DNA from: an uncultured Chitinophaga sp.
Lineage (GTDB): Bacteria; Bacteroidota; Bacteroidia; Cytophagales; Cyclobacteriaceae
Direction of reading: 5' to 3'
DNA length: 64,000 bases
Assembly: GCA_902168205.1 (NCBI GenBank)
Contig: CABHOK010000018.1
Coordinates: forward strand, 186,001 to 250,000
Below, piece by piece: positions 34,649 through 43,961 of this stretch (positions are counted from its first letter, which is position 1; each line of letters opens with the position of its first letter). The notes below the pieces were generated by a model, which was given only the letters and a program-made list of their open reading frames with translations, had not been told where the DNA came from and searched no databases. The position numbers and the translations under genes are program-made.

Positions 34649-35458
34649 ATGAAACTAGAGAAACAACAACCTGTTGGGGTATTTGACAGCGGTATTGGCG
34701 GACTTACCGTGGCGCACGCCATCAAAAAGCTTCTGCCTCAGGAGAGTATGATATATTTTGGCGATACCGTGCACTTGCCGTATGGCGATAAATCCGAAGC
34801 TGCGATACAGGCGTATTCAGTAAAAATTGCCGACATACTGGTAAAGAAAGGTTGCAAAGTGATTGTTATTGCTTGCAACTCAGCCTCGTCAGCCGCCTAT
34901 GAATTGCTGAAGGAGTATGTTCGCAAAGATATCCACATCATCAACGTAATTGATCCAATGGTGGATTTGGTGTTGGGACAGTTTCCTGGTAAACAAGTTG
35001 GTCTTATCGGTACCAAGCGCACGGTGCAATCGGGCGTATATGCGCGCAAACTCGCTGAAGGAAATAAAGATGTAACGGTGCATTCACTGGCTACTCCATT
35101 GCTGGCACCCATGATTGAAGAGGGCTTCTTTAACAATCAGATCAGTCACGATGTAATTGCTACCTACTTATCGGATCCAATACTTCAGAATATTGAAGCC
35201 CTCATCCTGGCGTGTACACACTATCCATTGATAAAAAAAGAAATCAGTAGTTTCTTCCACGATAAGCTTGCTATACTCGATTCATCCGAAGTTGTAGCGC
35301 TGGCATTGAAACGTCATCTTGAACAAGAAGGGCTACTCAACGACCAGGCTACTGGCCAGTATCATTTCCTGGTTTCAGATTATACCGAGTCGTTCGAAGC
35401 ATCGGCAGGATTGTTCTTCCATGAGACTGTGCATCTGGATAAACATCCGATGTTGTAA
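34649..35458 (+). CDS. murI: Glutamate racemase
   Basis: A 269-residue enzyme supplying D-glutamate for peptidoglycan. The start is ATG 34649 (MKLEKQQPVGVFDSGIGG); the in-frame ATG 60 bases earlier would overlap the divergent kinase. The two catalytic Cys lie in IACNSAS and ACTHYPL, and the N-terminal loop is VFDSGIGGLTV. It precedes nuoH by 76 bases. Confidence 0.95.
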   Translation: MKLEKQQPVGVFDSGIGGLTVAHAIKKLLPQESMIYFGDTVHLPYGDKSEAAIQAYSVKIADILVKKGCKVIVIACNSASSAAYELLKEYVRKDIHIINVIDPMVDLVLGQFPGKQVGLIGTKRTVQSGVYARKLAEGNKDVTVHSLATPLLAPMIEEGFFNNQISHDVIATYLSDPILQNIEALILACTHYPLIKKEISSFFHDKLAILDSSEVVALALKRHLEQEGLLNDQATGQYHFLVSDYTESFEASAGLFFHETVHLDKHPML

Positions 35459-35534
35459 GAAGCTTGTTCGTTTTCATGACAGGATGAACCCGGTGATAAA
35501 TTTTTTTTCCGCATCTTAGCGCCCGGTAAATGCT

Positions 35535-36623
35535 ATGCCCCTGACAACGTTGATTTTTATATTGCCCTTTCTGTTGGTGTATACAATATTTGCCATTTAT
35601 GCCGAGCGTAAAATCTCTGCTTTTATACAAGACAGGCTCGGTCCGATGGAAACAGGGCCTTACGGATTGATACAAAGTGTAGCCGATCTGCTTAAACTAA
35701 TTCAGAAAGAAGATATAATTCCCGCAGCGGCCGATCGCTGGTTGTTCAAGGTAGCACCCATTATAATTTTTGCCTCTGTGTTCGCAGGCTTCGCGGTGTT
35801 GCCACTGGCACCATCGTGGACGGGAGCCGGAATTTCTTCTGCTGTATTTTTTCTGCTGGCTATTGTCTCATTGGATGTGATCGGTATCATGATTGCCGGC
35901 TGGAGCTCCAACAATAAATATAGTGTGTTGGGTACCATGCGTTCTGCAGCCCAGATCATTTCATACGAAGTGCCGCTTGGTCTTTCGGTGCTCTGCGTGT
36001 GTATGATTTGTCAAACACTTGATCTTCAACAGATATCCTATCAACAAGGCATCTATAGTGAACAGCCGCAGTATTTGTTTGGTATAAAATCATGGGGCAT
36101 AGAAACAACGGCAACCGGAGGATTTCTGGCGTGGAATATTTTCAGAATGCCCTTATTATTTATTGTCTGGGTTATTTTTTTTATTGCATCATTGGCCGAG
36201 AGCAACCGCGCACCTTTTGATTTACCGGAAGCTGAATCTGAGATTGTTGCCGGTTTTCAGACTGAATACTCCGGATTCCGCTGGGCTGTTATCATGCTGG
36301 CGGAATATGGAATGATGCTTTTAGTAAGTATATTAGGGGCGGTGTTATTTTTTGGAAGCTGGAACACGCCACTGCCAAACATCGCTGCCCTTCGGTTAGC
36401 AGAATGGACGAGCGGAACACCAGGTATGTTGAGTTCAACTCTCTGGGGCATTTTTTGGCTTTTAGGCAAGGCGTTGTTTTTTGTAGCGATACAGATATGG
36501 GTACGCTGGACATACCCTCGCCTGCGGGTTGATCAATTGATGAATTTGTCGTGGAAATATTTAACACCTTTGGCGTTAGTCCTGGTAATACTATGCGGAC
36601 TTTGGAAAGTAATTTTTATTTAA
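35535..36623 (+). CDS. nuoH: NADH-quinone oxidoreductase subunit H
   Basis: A 362-residue subunit linking the quinone site to the membrane arm of complex I. Conserved marks are YAERKISAFIQDRLGP, ESNRAPFDLPEAESEIVAG and multiple membrane helices. NuoA-G are not upstream; murI is. A histidine kinase gene begins 5 bases after its stop. Confidence 0.95.
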   Translation: MPLTTLIFILPFLLVYTIFAIYAERKISAFIQDRLGPMETGPYGLIQSVADLLKLIQKEDIIPAAADRWLFKVAPIIIFASVFAGFAVLPLAPSWTGAGISSAVFFLLAIVSLDVIGIMIAGWSSNNKYSVLGTMRSAAQIISYEVPLGLSVLCVCMICQTLDLQQISYQQGIYSEQPQYLFGIKSWGIETTATGGFLAWNIFRMPLLFIVWVIFFIASLAESNRAPFDLPEAESEIVAGFQTEYSGFRWAVIMLAEYGMMLLVSILGAVLFFGSWNTPLPNIAALRLAEWTSGTPGMLSSTLWGIFWLLGKALFFVAIQIWVRWTYPRLRVDQLMNLSWKYLTPLALVLVILCGLWKVIFI

Positions 36624-36628
36624 AACGT

Positions 36629-38647
36629 GTGAAAATAGTTTTTTCAACATTTCTGTTTTTTATAGTTCTTGGTCATTCTTGTCTATATGCACAAAGTGAA
36701 GCTGACAAGCTCGAGGCTGCACTGAAGGGTGAGCTTGCTGATACAGCCCGTATACGCGTACTCACCGCACTGGTAAAAGAATACCAGTTCGTTGACTTTA
36801 CGAAGAGCCAGGCCTATACCGAGGAGGCTCTGAAGCTTGCCGAAAAAACAGAGTCTGTAAAACATAAAGTTGATGCATACCTGACCGCATCTGTTTTATA
36901 TGCGAGCACCGGTGACTTTAGTTCTGCGCTTCGCTTCGATAACCGCGCGCTTGAACTGGACATCACCACCAAAGACAGCACAAACATCTCACGCGACTAT
37001 AACAATATTGGCCATGATTATTATGACCTGGGTGAATACGATGATGCCTATTTTTACTTTACTCAATCATATCGTATCGCCAGTGTTATAAAAGATACCC
37101 TGCGCATGCTCATCTCGCTGCACAATGTAGGGCGTGTGTTTAAAGAATTAGGTCAATATGATCAGGCGCTTGATCATTTGCAGCTGTCGTTAAAGATGAG
37201 CCAGGAGCACCATGATACCGAAGGTATAGCCTATGCCCTGCACGAGATTGGCGATGTGATGTTGCGTAAAAATCAATACGACTCTGCGCTTAACTTTTTA
37301 ACCGATGCACTCGCCAAAGTAAGGTCCATGCACATTGATGAGATCCATCCGCAGGTGCTGGCAAATATAGGGTCGGTATACCTGAGCAAGAGTGATTTTT
37401 CGAAAGCACTTGCCTATTACGATTCAGCCTATACACTTCATGCTAAAACCAACAATCGCTACGGCATGGCCGAGATTGAATTGGGCCGCGGCATCGTGTT
37501 TATAAAACAAAAGAAGTATGACGAAGCCCTCGATAAAATAGAAAAATCGCTGGTGATTGCGCGTGAGTTGAACGCACGTGTACTCGAGATCAGAAGTTTC
37601 TATCAGCTATCTGTATTATGGGAGACAAAAGGCGATCATAAAAAATCGCTGGAGTATTTCAAGCAGTATAAATTGCTGGAAGATACCCTGTTCAGCCAGG
37701 AAATGCAGGGAAAATTACTGCGCGACCAGATACGTTTCGAAACCGAATCGCGCGATACACAGATAGCAGCCCTGAGCCGATTGCAAACTTCGCAGCGCAG
37801 TGAGTTAAGAAAACAGGAATTCGTTCGAAATATACTTGTCGTGGTGATGGCGCTGAGTGCTATTCTACTCATTACGGTTTATCGCAGCGGCCAGCGCAGA
37901 CGCAAGATCAACATGTTGTTGCTCAACCATCAGGACGAGATGGAGAAACGCAGCGAAGAACTTGAGCGTCTCAACCAGGTAAAAGATAAATTCTTCTCGA
38001 TCATTTCGCACGACTTACGTTCACCTATAAATGCATTGGCAGGTTTACTGGACCTGATCGATAAGGGCGCGATTAAACCGGAAGAAATGCACAAGCATAC
38101 CAAGGAACTTAAAGTCCGGTTTAACCATACACGCACGCTGCTGAACAACCTGCTCGATTGGACATTGTTACAAATGGACAAACTAAATCTGCAGGCTGCC
38201 AAGATAAATCTATACCGCCTCGTAGAAGAGAATATACAATTGCTGGGCTCGGTACAAGACAAGAAGATCTCTATGCTCAACGAAGTGCCGGAGAATGCCA
38301 TCGGCTTTGCTGACTCCAACACCATCAACCTCGTGATTCGTAACCTGATGACCAACGCCATTAAATTTACCAATGACGGAGGCCGCGTTGTGATAGCAGC
38401 ACGCGAACAAGGTCGTGAGTGGATCGTGTCCGTAAGCGACAACGGTGTAGGCATGAAACCCGAAGTGTTGAGCATGCTCTTTGATAAAACAGCTCCTTAT
38501 ACAACCCGCGGTACCGCCAACGAGAAGGGTACTGGTCTTGGCCTCATTCTCTGCAAAGAATTTGTTGAGAAGAACGGAGGACGTATATGGGTTGAAAGCG
38601 CAGAGGATAAAGGCAGCACCTTCTACTTTACACTCCCGAAGTCTTGA
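36629..38647 (+). CDS. TPR-containing sensor histidine kinase inside the nuo locus
   Basis: A 672-residue kinase. The GTG start at 36629 gives the signal peptide MKIVFSTFLFFIVLGHSCLYAQ and lies just after the nuoH stop; in-frame ATGs at 36551 and 36593 overlap nuoH. TPR repeats span about 40-370, then a membrane helix (NILVVVMALSAILLITVY), a coiled coil, HisKA with His461 in SIISHDLRSPI and a HATPase (NLMTNAIKFTN, VSDNGVGM, GTGLGLILCK). It shares architecture with the kinase at 32438. It interrupts nuoH and nuoI, and nuoI has its own promoter-like element after it. Confidence 0.92.
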   Translation: MKIVFSTFLFFIVLGHSCLYAQSEADKLEAALKGELADTARIRVLTALVKEYQFVDFTKSQAYTEEALKLAEKTESVKHKVDAYLTASVLYASTGDFSSALRFDNRALELDITTKDSTNISRDYNNIGHDYYDLGEYDDAYFYFTQSYRIASVIKDTLRMLISLHNVGRVFKELGQYDQALDHLQLSLKMSQEHHDTEGIAYALHEIGDVMLRKNQYDSALNFLTDALAKVRSMHIDEIHPQVLANIGSVYLSKSDFSKALAYYDSAYTLHAKTNNRYGMAEIELGRGIVFIKQKKYDEALDKIEKSLVIARELNARVLEIRSFYQLSVLWETKGDHKKSLEYFKQYKLLEDTLFSQEMQGKLLRDQIRFETESRDTQIAALSRLQTSQRSELRKQEFVRNILVVVMALSAILLITVYRSGQRRRKINMLLLNHQDEMEKRSEELERLNQVKDKFFSIISHDLRSPINALAGLLDLIDKGAIKPEEMHKHTKELKVRFNHTRTLLNNLLDWTLLQMDKLNLQAAKINLYRLVEENIQLLGSVQDKKISMLNEVPENAIGFADSNTINLVIRNLMTNAIKFTNDGGRVVIAAREQGREWIVSVSDNGVGMKPEVLSMLFDKTAPYTTRGTANEKGTGLGLILCKEFVEKNGGRIWVESAEDKGSTFYFTLPKS

Positions 38648-38651
38648 TCCG

Positions 38652-38706
38652 TTATCCGTTAATCGTATACATTACTAACGAATAACTGTTAACCATTAAC
38701 GGATAA
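38652..38706. repeat. Dispersed GTTATCCGTTA-type repeat, perfect inverted form (copy 3)
   Basis: Arms TTATCCGTTAAT (38652-38663) and ATTAACGGATAA (38695-38706) are exact 12-base inverted repeats around a 31-base centre. It begins 4 bases after the kinase stop and could act as a hairpin before nuoI. Confidence 0.7.
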
Positions 38707-38756
38707 AGGATAGAGATTAAAATCAGAATTATACTTCCGAACATCTTTTTCCCTCC

Positions 38757-38764
38757 TATTTTTG
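38757..38764 (+). promoter_or_regulatory. -7 element for nuoI
   Basis: TATTTTTG (TAnnTTTG) lies 10 bases before the nuoI ATG, suggesting that nuoI-N are transcribed separately from nuoH and the kinase with almost no leader. Confidence 0.5.
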
Positions 38765-38774
38765 TTACCCGGAT

Positions 38775-39488
38775 ATGGAAGGAATAAGTGTTACATATTT
38801 TGGTAAGATAGCAGAGGTTATCCGATCGCTTACAGCAGGACTGAAGATCACTTTCAGACATATGTTGAGGGCGCGTAAAACCCGTAAACCTGTTGTTATT
38901 ACCGATCAGCAATATTTTCAGTCTACCGAAGGAATCAATACCATTCAGTATCCGTACGAAATGCAGCCCGTGCCAGACACCGGCCGCTATCGCCTGCACA
39001 ATGAAATTGATGACTGCATTGTTTGCGATAAATGCGCGAAGATCTGCCCGGTAAATTGCATCACCATTGAACCTATCAAAGCGATTGAAGAAATCGGCAA
39101 GACTTCCGATGGAACTTCAAAGCGTATATATGCTGCCAGGTTTGATATAGACATGGGCAAGTGCTGCTTCTGTGGTTTGTGTACAACGGTGTGCCCTACA
39201 GAATGTCTTACCATGACTAAGGTATATGACTTCAGTGTGTTTGATATACGTGAGCACAACTACGTGTTTGCTGAAATGACTGAAGAGGAGATCGCTGAAA
39301 AGAAAAGAGTATACGAGGAGAATCAGAAAAATAAAGCAGCTGCCAAAACGGTTGTTGAACCGGTTGTTAATACAGCAACGGTTACTACTTCTGAAGAAAA
39401 GAAAGATATAGCAGAAGCGCCTAAAACAACGAAACCCGTTTTTAAACCTAAAATTAAACCTGCGGTACCTCCGCCTGCCACCGAATGA
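38775..39488 (+). CDS. nuoI: NADH-quinone oxidoreductase subunit I
   Basis: A 237-residue ferredoxin-like subunit with two 4Fe-4S sites: CIVCDKCAKICPVNC and CCFCGLCTTVCPTEC. The last ~60 residues are a low-complexity Lys/Pro/Val/Thr tail longer than in E. coli NuoI (180 residues). Its stop overlaps nuoJ by 4 bases (ATGA). Confidence 0.95.
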   Translation: MEGISVTYFGKIAEVIRSLTAGLKITFRHMLRARKTRKPVVITDQQYFQSTEGINTIQYPYEMQPVPDTGRYRLHNEIDDCIVCDKCAKICPVNCITIEPIKAIEEIGKTSDGTSKRIYAARFDIDMGKCCFCGLCTTVCPTECLTMTKVYDFSVFDIREHNYVFAEMTEEEIAEKKRVYEENQKNKAAAKTVVEPVVNTATVTTSEEKKDIAEAPKTTKPVFKPKIKPAVPPPATE

Positions 39489-40000
39489 ACTTTGTAACGA
39501 TACTGTTCTATTTCTTTGAAGCTGTGGCAGCCCTGGCAGCACTAAGCCTGGTGCTGGTGCGAAATGTTTTTTATGGTGCTTTGATACTGGTTGTATGTCT
39601 GTTGTCGCTGGCCGCTATATATGTGTTGGCCTTTGCCGAGTTTGTTGCAGTAACACAGATCTTGATCTATGCAGGCGGTATATTGGTGGTGATCATCTTT
39701 GGCGTTATGCTTACAGCAAAGATTGCGGGTAAGCCCCTCGTTGTAAAGCATACCAACGTGTGGGGCGGTACCCTCGCGTGTGTAGCTTTGTTTACCTTGC
39801 TGCTATACTTTTTATCATCGCAGAAATTTTTTGAAGACGGAAAAGATAAAATGCAGGCAGCCGATACTGCGATCAATACGATTGGCTTTGGACTCATGAC
39901 TGAGTTTGTACTGCCGTTTGAAGTGGCAGGTATATTGTTACTGGCAGCATTGATAGGAGCAGCCGTTATTGCATCGTCTATTAAATCCAGAAACGTATAA
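39485..40000 (+). CDS. nuoJ: NADH-quinone oxidoreductase subunit J
   Basis: A 171-residue membrane subunit with about five helices; EFVAVTQILIYAGGILVVIIFGVML is recognisable in its shorter core VTQILIYAGGILVV. It overlaps nuoI by 4 bases and nuoK by one base. Confidence 0.94.
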   Translation: MNFVTILFYFFEAVAALAALSLVLVRNVFYGALILVVCLLSLAAIYVLAFAEFVAVTQILIYAGGILVVIIFGVMLTAKIAGKPLVVKHTNVWGGTLACVALFTLLLYFLSSQKFFEDGKDKMQAADTAINTIGFGLMTEFVLPFEVAGILLLAALIGAAVIASSIKSRNV

Positions 40001-40305
40001 TGGTTCCGGTATATCACTTTCTATGGCTGGGGGCGTTTCTTTTCTGTGCGGGTCTCATGGTAATTATCACCAAGCGTAATGCTATTATGGTGCTGCTCGG
40101 CATAGAGCTGATGCTGAATGCTTCGAACCTGAACCTGGTTGCTTTTAATCAACTTCATCCGGCACACCTCAGCGGCCAGATGTTTGCTTTGTTCGTTATC
40201 ATTGTGGCTGTATGCGAAGCGGCTGTTGGTCTTGCTATTGTGTTACGCGTATACCAACACTATCAAACCTCGGTGCCAGACGAAGTAACGGATCTGAAAG
40301 ACTAA
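40000..40305 (+). CDS. nuoK: NADH-quinone oxidoreductase subunit K
   Basis: A 101-residue proton-channel subunit. The core GIELMLNASNLNLVAF holds the conserved membrane Glu, and VAVCEAAVGLAIVLRV a second one. The TAATG overlap with nuoJ fixes the start. Confidence 0.95.
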   Translation: MVPVYHFLWLGAFLFCAGLMVIITKRNAIMVLLGIELMLNASNLNLVAFNQLHPAHLSGQMFALFVIIVAVCEAAVGLAIVLRVYQHYQTSVPDEVTDLKD

Positions 40306-40356
40306 CGATATACGTAACCCAAACAAAACATCCCCACGTAACACCTCGAAACTGCA

Positions 40357-42303
40357 ATGCCCGAAACTCAGACACACTATACAACCTTCTTTGAAGTATG
40401 CCTGCTCCTGGTAGTGCTGTTGCCGTTGGTGTCGTTCGTGGTGTCGGGGCGTATACCGCAGCGTTACTCGTGGGTGGTGACTTTTACTGCACCTTTGTTT
40501 CTGCTGATCAGTGCGATCGGTGCTATATATATATTCACCGCGGTGTGGCATCATCAGCCCTACATAGCCAGGGTAAATTGGTTTACAATTGGCGGAACGC
40601 TGGTTTCGGCGGGAGTATATTTGAATGATATAGCAGCACTGATGCTGCTGGTCGTAACGTTCATATCGTTCCTGGTGCATCTATACTCTACCGGCTATAT
40701 GGCTGGCGATGCAGGCTTGACCCGTTACTTCGCCATGCTGGGTTTCTTTACGTTCTCGATGCTGGGTATTGTACTGGCCGATAGTTTACTGCTCATGTTT
40801 GTGTTCTGGGAGCTGGTTGGTTTTTCGTCCTATATGCTGATTGGCCATTGGACAGAAAAAGATGAAGCTGCTGCTGCCGCAAAAAAAGCTTTTCTTTTAA
40901 ACAGAATTGGCGATGCTGGTTTTCTGGTTGGCCTCATGCTCATCTGGGCCTATACCGGTACATTTGATATAGTTCAGCTCAGTGATATAAATGAAGTGTT
41001 CTCCTGGCAAACAGCGGCATCGCTATGCTTGTTTGCCGGAGTGATCGGTAAGTCTGCACAGTTCCCTCTACTCACGTGGCTGCCCGATGCCATGGAAGGA
41101 CCAACACCGGTTTCAGCGCTTATTCACGCAGCTACCATGGTGGCTGCAGGTGTCTTTTTATTAGCGAGAGTATATTTCCTGTTTACCCCTGCAGCGTTAG
41201 ATGTTATAGCAGGTATAGGTATACTTACAGCATTGATGGCGGCACTCTCGGCACTGGTGCAGTTTGATATCAAAAAGATACTGGCGTATTCTACAATATC
41301 TCAATTGGGATTAATGGTAGCAGCGATCGGAGCCGGGGCACCGGCAGCGGCTATTTTGCATTTGTTTACACACGCGTTCTTCAAGGCAGGTTTGTTTCTC
41401 GGTGCCGGTATCATTATCCATGTATTGCACCAGGCACAACAACAGGCGCACGAACATTTCAACGTACAGGATATACGCAATCTTGGAGGACTTCGAAAAA
41501 AATTACCGTTTACATTCTGCGCATTTGTGATTTGTGGCTGCGCCTTGGCAGGTATACCTTTCTTTTCAGGTTTTCTTTCCAAAGACGCCATTCTCACCGC
41601 CATCACCCATTGGAAAGGTGATGGCTTCTCGTGGAAATGGATTGTACTCGCTTCAGCATTTATAGTTTCGTTTCTCACCGTGATCTATACCTTCCGCATG
41701 ATCTGGACTGTTTTCATGGGCGAAGAAAAACGAACAGCTTCATTGCCGGTAGTTGAACCTCCGGTAATTATGCGTGGTCCCGTTGCCATTCTTGCAGTTT
41801 GTTCCGTGTGGTTGCTGGTAGACATAAATCCAGTAAACTTCGAAGGATGGTTGTTTAATACACTACATGCTGATGGCAATTTTCATATAGGAATTATATC
41901 AATTGTGTCAGCATTGTGGGTTATTCTTGCTGTAAGTGTAGCGTACTTCATGTTTCGCAGTAAAACAATACATGACGATTTACTGCTGAATAATTTTTAC
42001 CTCGATAAGCTATATTTCAAGATCGTGGAGAACCCATCGTGGAGGCTGGCAGTGTTTACAGATTATTTTGACAGGCGATGGATCGATGGATTTATCCACG
42101 CCTCAGCGTATGCACAGGTAACGGTATCGCATTTGGTAGGATGGTTTGATCGTGCCATAGTAGATGGTACGGTAAACGGTATAGCAAGTTTGTCGCGCGG
42201 TGTTGGTAATTTTACCCGCTCTTTCCAGGGTGGTAAAATTCAGAGCTACATACTATGGGCAATTCTGGCAATCATAATTTTTCTAATTTGGATACTATTT
42301 TAA
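40357..42303 (+). CDS. nuoL: NADH-quinone oxidoreductase subunit L
   Basis: A 648-residue antiporter-like subunit. Marks are FVFWELVGFSSYMLIG, TWLPDAMEGPTPVSALIHAATMV in part (LPDAMEGPTPVSALIHA) and FTHAFFKAGLFLGAG, with the lateral amphipathic helix and final anchor (ILWAILAIIIFLIWILF). It is the distal proton pump of complex I. Confidence 0.96.
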   Translation: MPETQTHYTTFFEVCLLLVVLLPLVSFVVSGRIPQRYSWVVTFTAPLFLLISAIGAIYIFTAVWHHQPYIARVNWFTIGGTLVSAGVYLNDIAALMLLVVTFISFLVHLYSTGYMAGDAGLTRYFAMLGFFTFSMLGIVLADSLLLMFVFWELVGFSSYMLIGHWTEKDEAAAAAKKAFLLNRIGDAGFLVGLMLIWAYTGTFDIVQLSDINEVFSWQTAASLCLFAGVIGKSAQFPLLTWLPDAMEGPTPVSALIHAATMVAAGVFLLARVYFLFTPAALDVIAGIGILTALMAALSALVQFDIKKILAYSTISQLGLMVAAIGAGAPAAAILHLFTHAFFKAGLFLGAGIIIHVLHQAQQQAHEHFNVQDIRNLGGLRKKLPFTFCAFVICGCALAGIPFFSGFLSKDAILTAITHWKGDGFSWKWIVLASAFIVSFLTVIYTFRMIWTVFMGEEKRTASLPVVEPPVIMRGPVAILAVCSVWLLVDINPVNFEGWLFNTLHADGNFHIGIISIVSALWVILAVSVAYFMFRSKTIHDDLLLNNFYLDKLYFKIVENPSWRLAVFTDYFDRRWIDGFIHASAYAQVTVSHLVGWFDRAIVDGTVNGIASLSRGVGNFTRSFQGGKIQSYILWAILAIIIFLIWILF

Positions 42304-42343
42304 GAAGCGATAAGTCTTAACGGAAAGCAGAAAGAGAAACGTA

Positions 42344-43957
42344 ATGCACCACTATTATATATCCCTTTTAATTTTTATACCTCTTCTTGCAGCAGTTGCC
42401 GGATTATTTGTTCCTGCCGGGGCCGCAAAATATTTTCGCTATAGCACGCTTTTCGTAAACCTGCTTCAGTGTATGGTGCTCATCGCGATGGTGATGGAAT
42501 ATATACCCGCCCAGGGAATGCAACTGGTGGAGAGGAAAGACTGGATCACCCTGAACATCGGCACGTGGGGCATATTAAAAGCAGAATACTTTGTAGGCAT
42601 TGATGGCCTGAGTCTGCCGCTGGTAGCGCTATCGGTTTTTGTTTTACTCATCGCCACCATCTCTTCATGGACGATCAATAAAAACGTAAAAGGATATTTT
42701 ATTCTATTGCTGATCTTAAATGCAGCGATCATCGGTAGTTTCACTGCACTTGATTTTCTGTTGTTCTATCTCTTCTTCGAGTTCATGTTATTGCCGATGT
42801 TCTTCCTCATTGCTATATGGGGAGGTGCACGCAGGGAATATGCTTCTATAAAATTTTTCCTGTACACATTGCTGGGCTCTATCTTTATCCTGATCGTGAT
42901 GATAGGCCTATACATCAGTGTACACGATCCGAATTACTCGGGACAGTTGGTACACAGCTTTAGTGTACTCAACATGGCCGATGCATCTAACTTTATATCG
43001 CATACGATACTTGATCCGAACAACGCCTGGACGATCGGTCCGATGAACGCGCGCCTCTGGGCATTTTTACTTTTATTCATCGGCTTTGCTATCAAGTTGC
43101 CGATGGTACCGGTACACACGTGGCTGCCCGATGCACACGTGGAGGCACCTACTCCGGTCTCTGTTATACTGGCCGCACTGTTGTTAAAGATTGGTGGCTA
43201 TGGACTTGCGCGTATAGCCTTCCCGATATTTCCGGAAGCCGCTATACATTTCAGTACATTCATTGGTATCATGGGAGTGATCTCCATTATCTACGGTGGA
43301 TTGAATGCCATGGCAAGCAAAGATCTGAAACGACTCATTGCTTATTCATCCGTATCACACATGGGCTTCGTGTTGCTGGGTTTTGCTTCACTAACGCCAG
43401 AGGGAGTAGCAGGGTCGGTATACCAGATGTTCAGTCACGGAATAATTTCTGCCATGTTATTCCTGTTGGTCGGTGTACTCTACGATCGTACGCATGACCG
43501 AACCATTGTAAATTATTCAGGCTTGTCATCTAAAATGAAAAGCTATACTGCACTGGTGCTGGTTGGCTTCTTTGCTTCCATGGGATTGCCTGCATTCTCC
43601 GGCTTTATAGCTGAGATCATGATTTTCCTCGGAGCTTTTAAAGCCAACAGCGTAAATGGATTACTGCATGAAAGTTTAGCAATCATCGCGACATTGGGAC
43701 TTATATTAGGCGCTGCATATTACCTCTGGACTTTACAGCGCATGTTCTTTGGCCCGTATGATCTGAAAGGAAATATAGCGCACGATTCTATTTATGATCT
43801 TACCGATCGTGAATACCTCATGCTTGTACCGCTGGCTATAGCAGTATTGTTCTTTGGAATTTTTCCGCAGCCGATGATCAACATCATTGATCCGTTTGCA
43901 CAGAACTTTTCAGAATTTGTGTTGCGTGCGGGAAAGAGTTTAACATTAAATCCGTAA
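42344..43957 (+). CDS. nuoM: NADH-quinone oxidoreductase subunit M
   Basis: A 537-residue antiporter-like subunit. It shows FVGIDGLSLPLVAL, LPDAHVEAPTPVSVILA and LIAYSSVSHMGFVLLG. It follows nuoL by 40 bases, and its stop lies 4 bases before the nuoN GTG. Confidence 0.96.
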   Translation: MHHYYISLLIFIPLLAAVAGLFVPAGAAKYFRYSTLFVNLLQCMVLIAMVMEYIPAQGMQLVERKDWITLNIGTWGILKAEYFVGIDGLSLPLVALSVFVLLIATISSWTINKNVKGYFILLLILNAAIIGSFTALDFLLFYLFFEFMLLPMFFLIAIWGGARREYASIKFFLYTLLGSIFILIVMIGLYISVHDPNYSGQLVHSFSVLNMADASNFISHTILDPNNAWTIGPMNARLWAFLLLFIGFAIKLPMVPVHTWLPDAHVEAPTPVSVILAALLLKIGGYGLARIAFPIFPEAAIHFSTFIGIMGVISIIYGGLNAMASKDLKRLIAYSSVSHMGFVLLGFASLTPEGVAGSVYQMFSHGIISAMLFLLVGVLYDRTHDRTIVNYSGLSSKMKSYTALVLVGFFASMGLPAFSGFIAEIMIFLGAFKANSVNGLLHESLAIIATLGLILGAAYYLWTLQRMFFGPYDLKGNIAHDSIYDLTDREYLMLVPLAIAVLFFGIFPQPMINIIDPFAQNFSEFVLRAGKSLTLNP

Positions 43958-43961
43958 TCCT

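Noticed and set aside
37930-38475. 181-codon minus-strand frame inside the histidine kinase gene
   Set aside because: It is a shadow of conserved HisKA/HATPase coding sequence.
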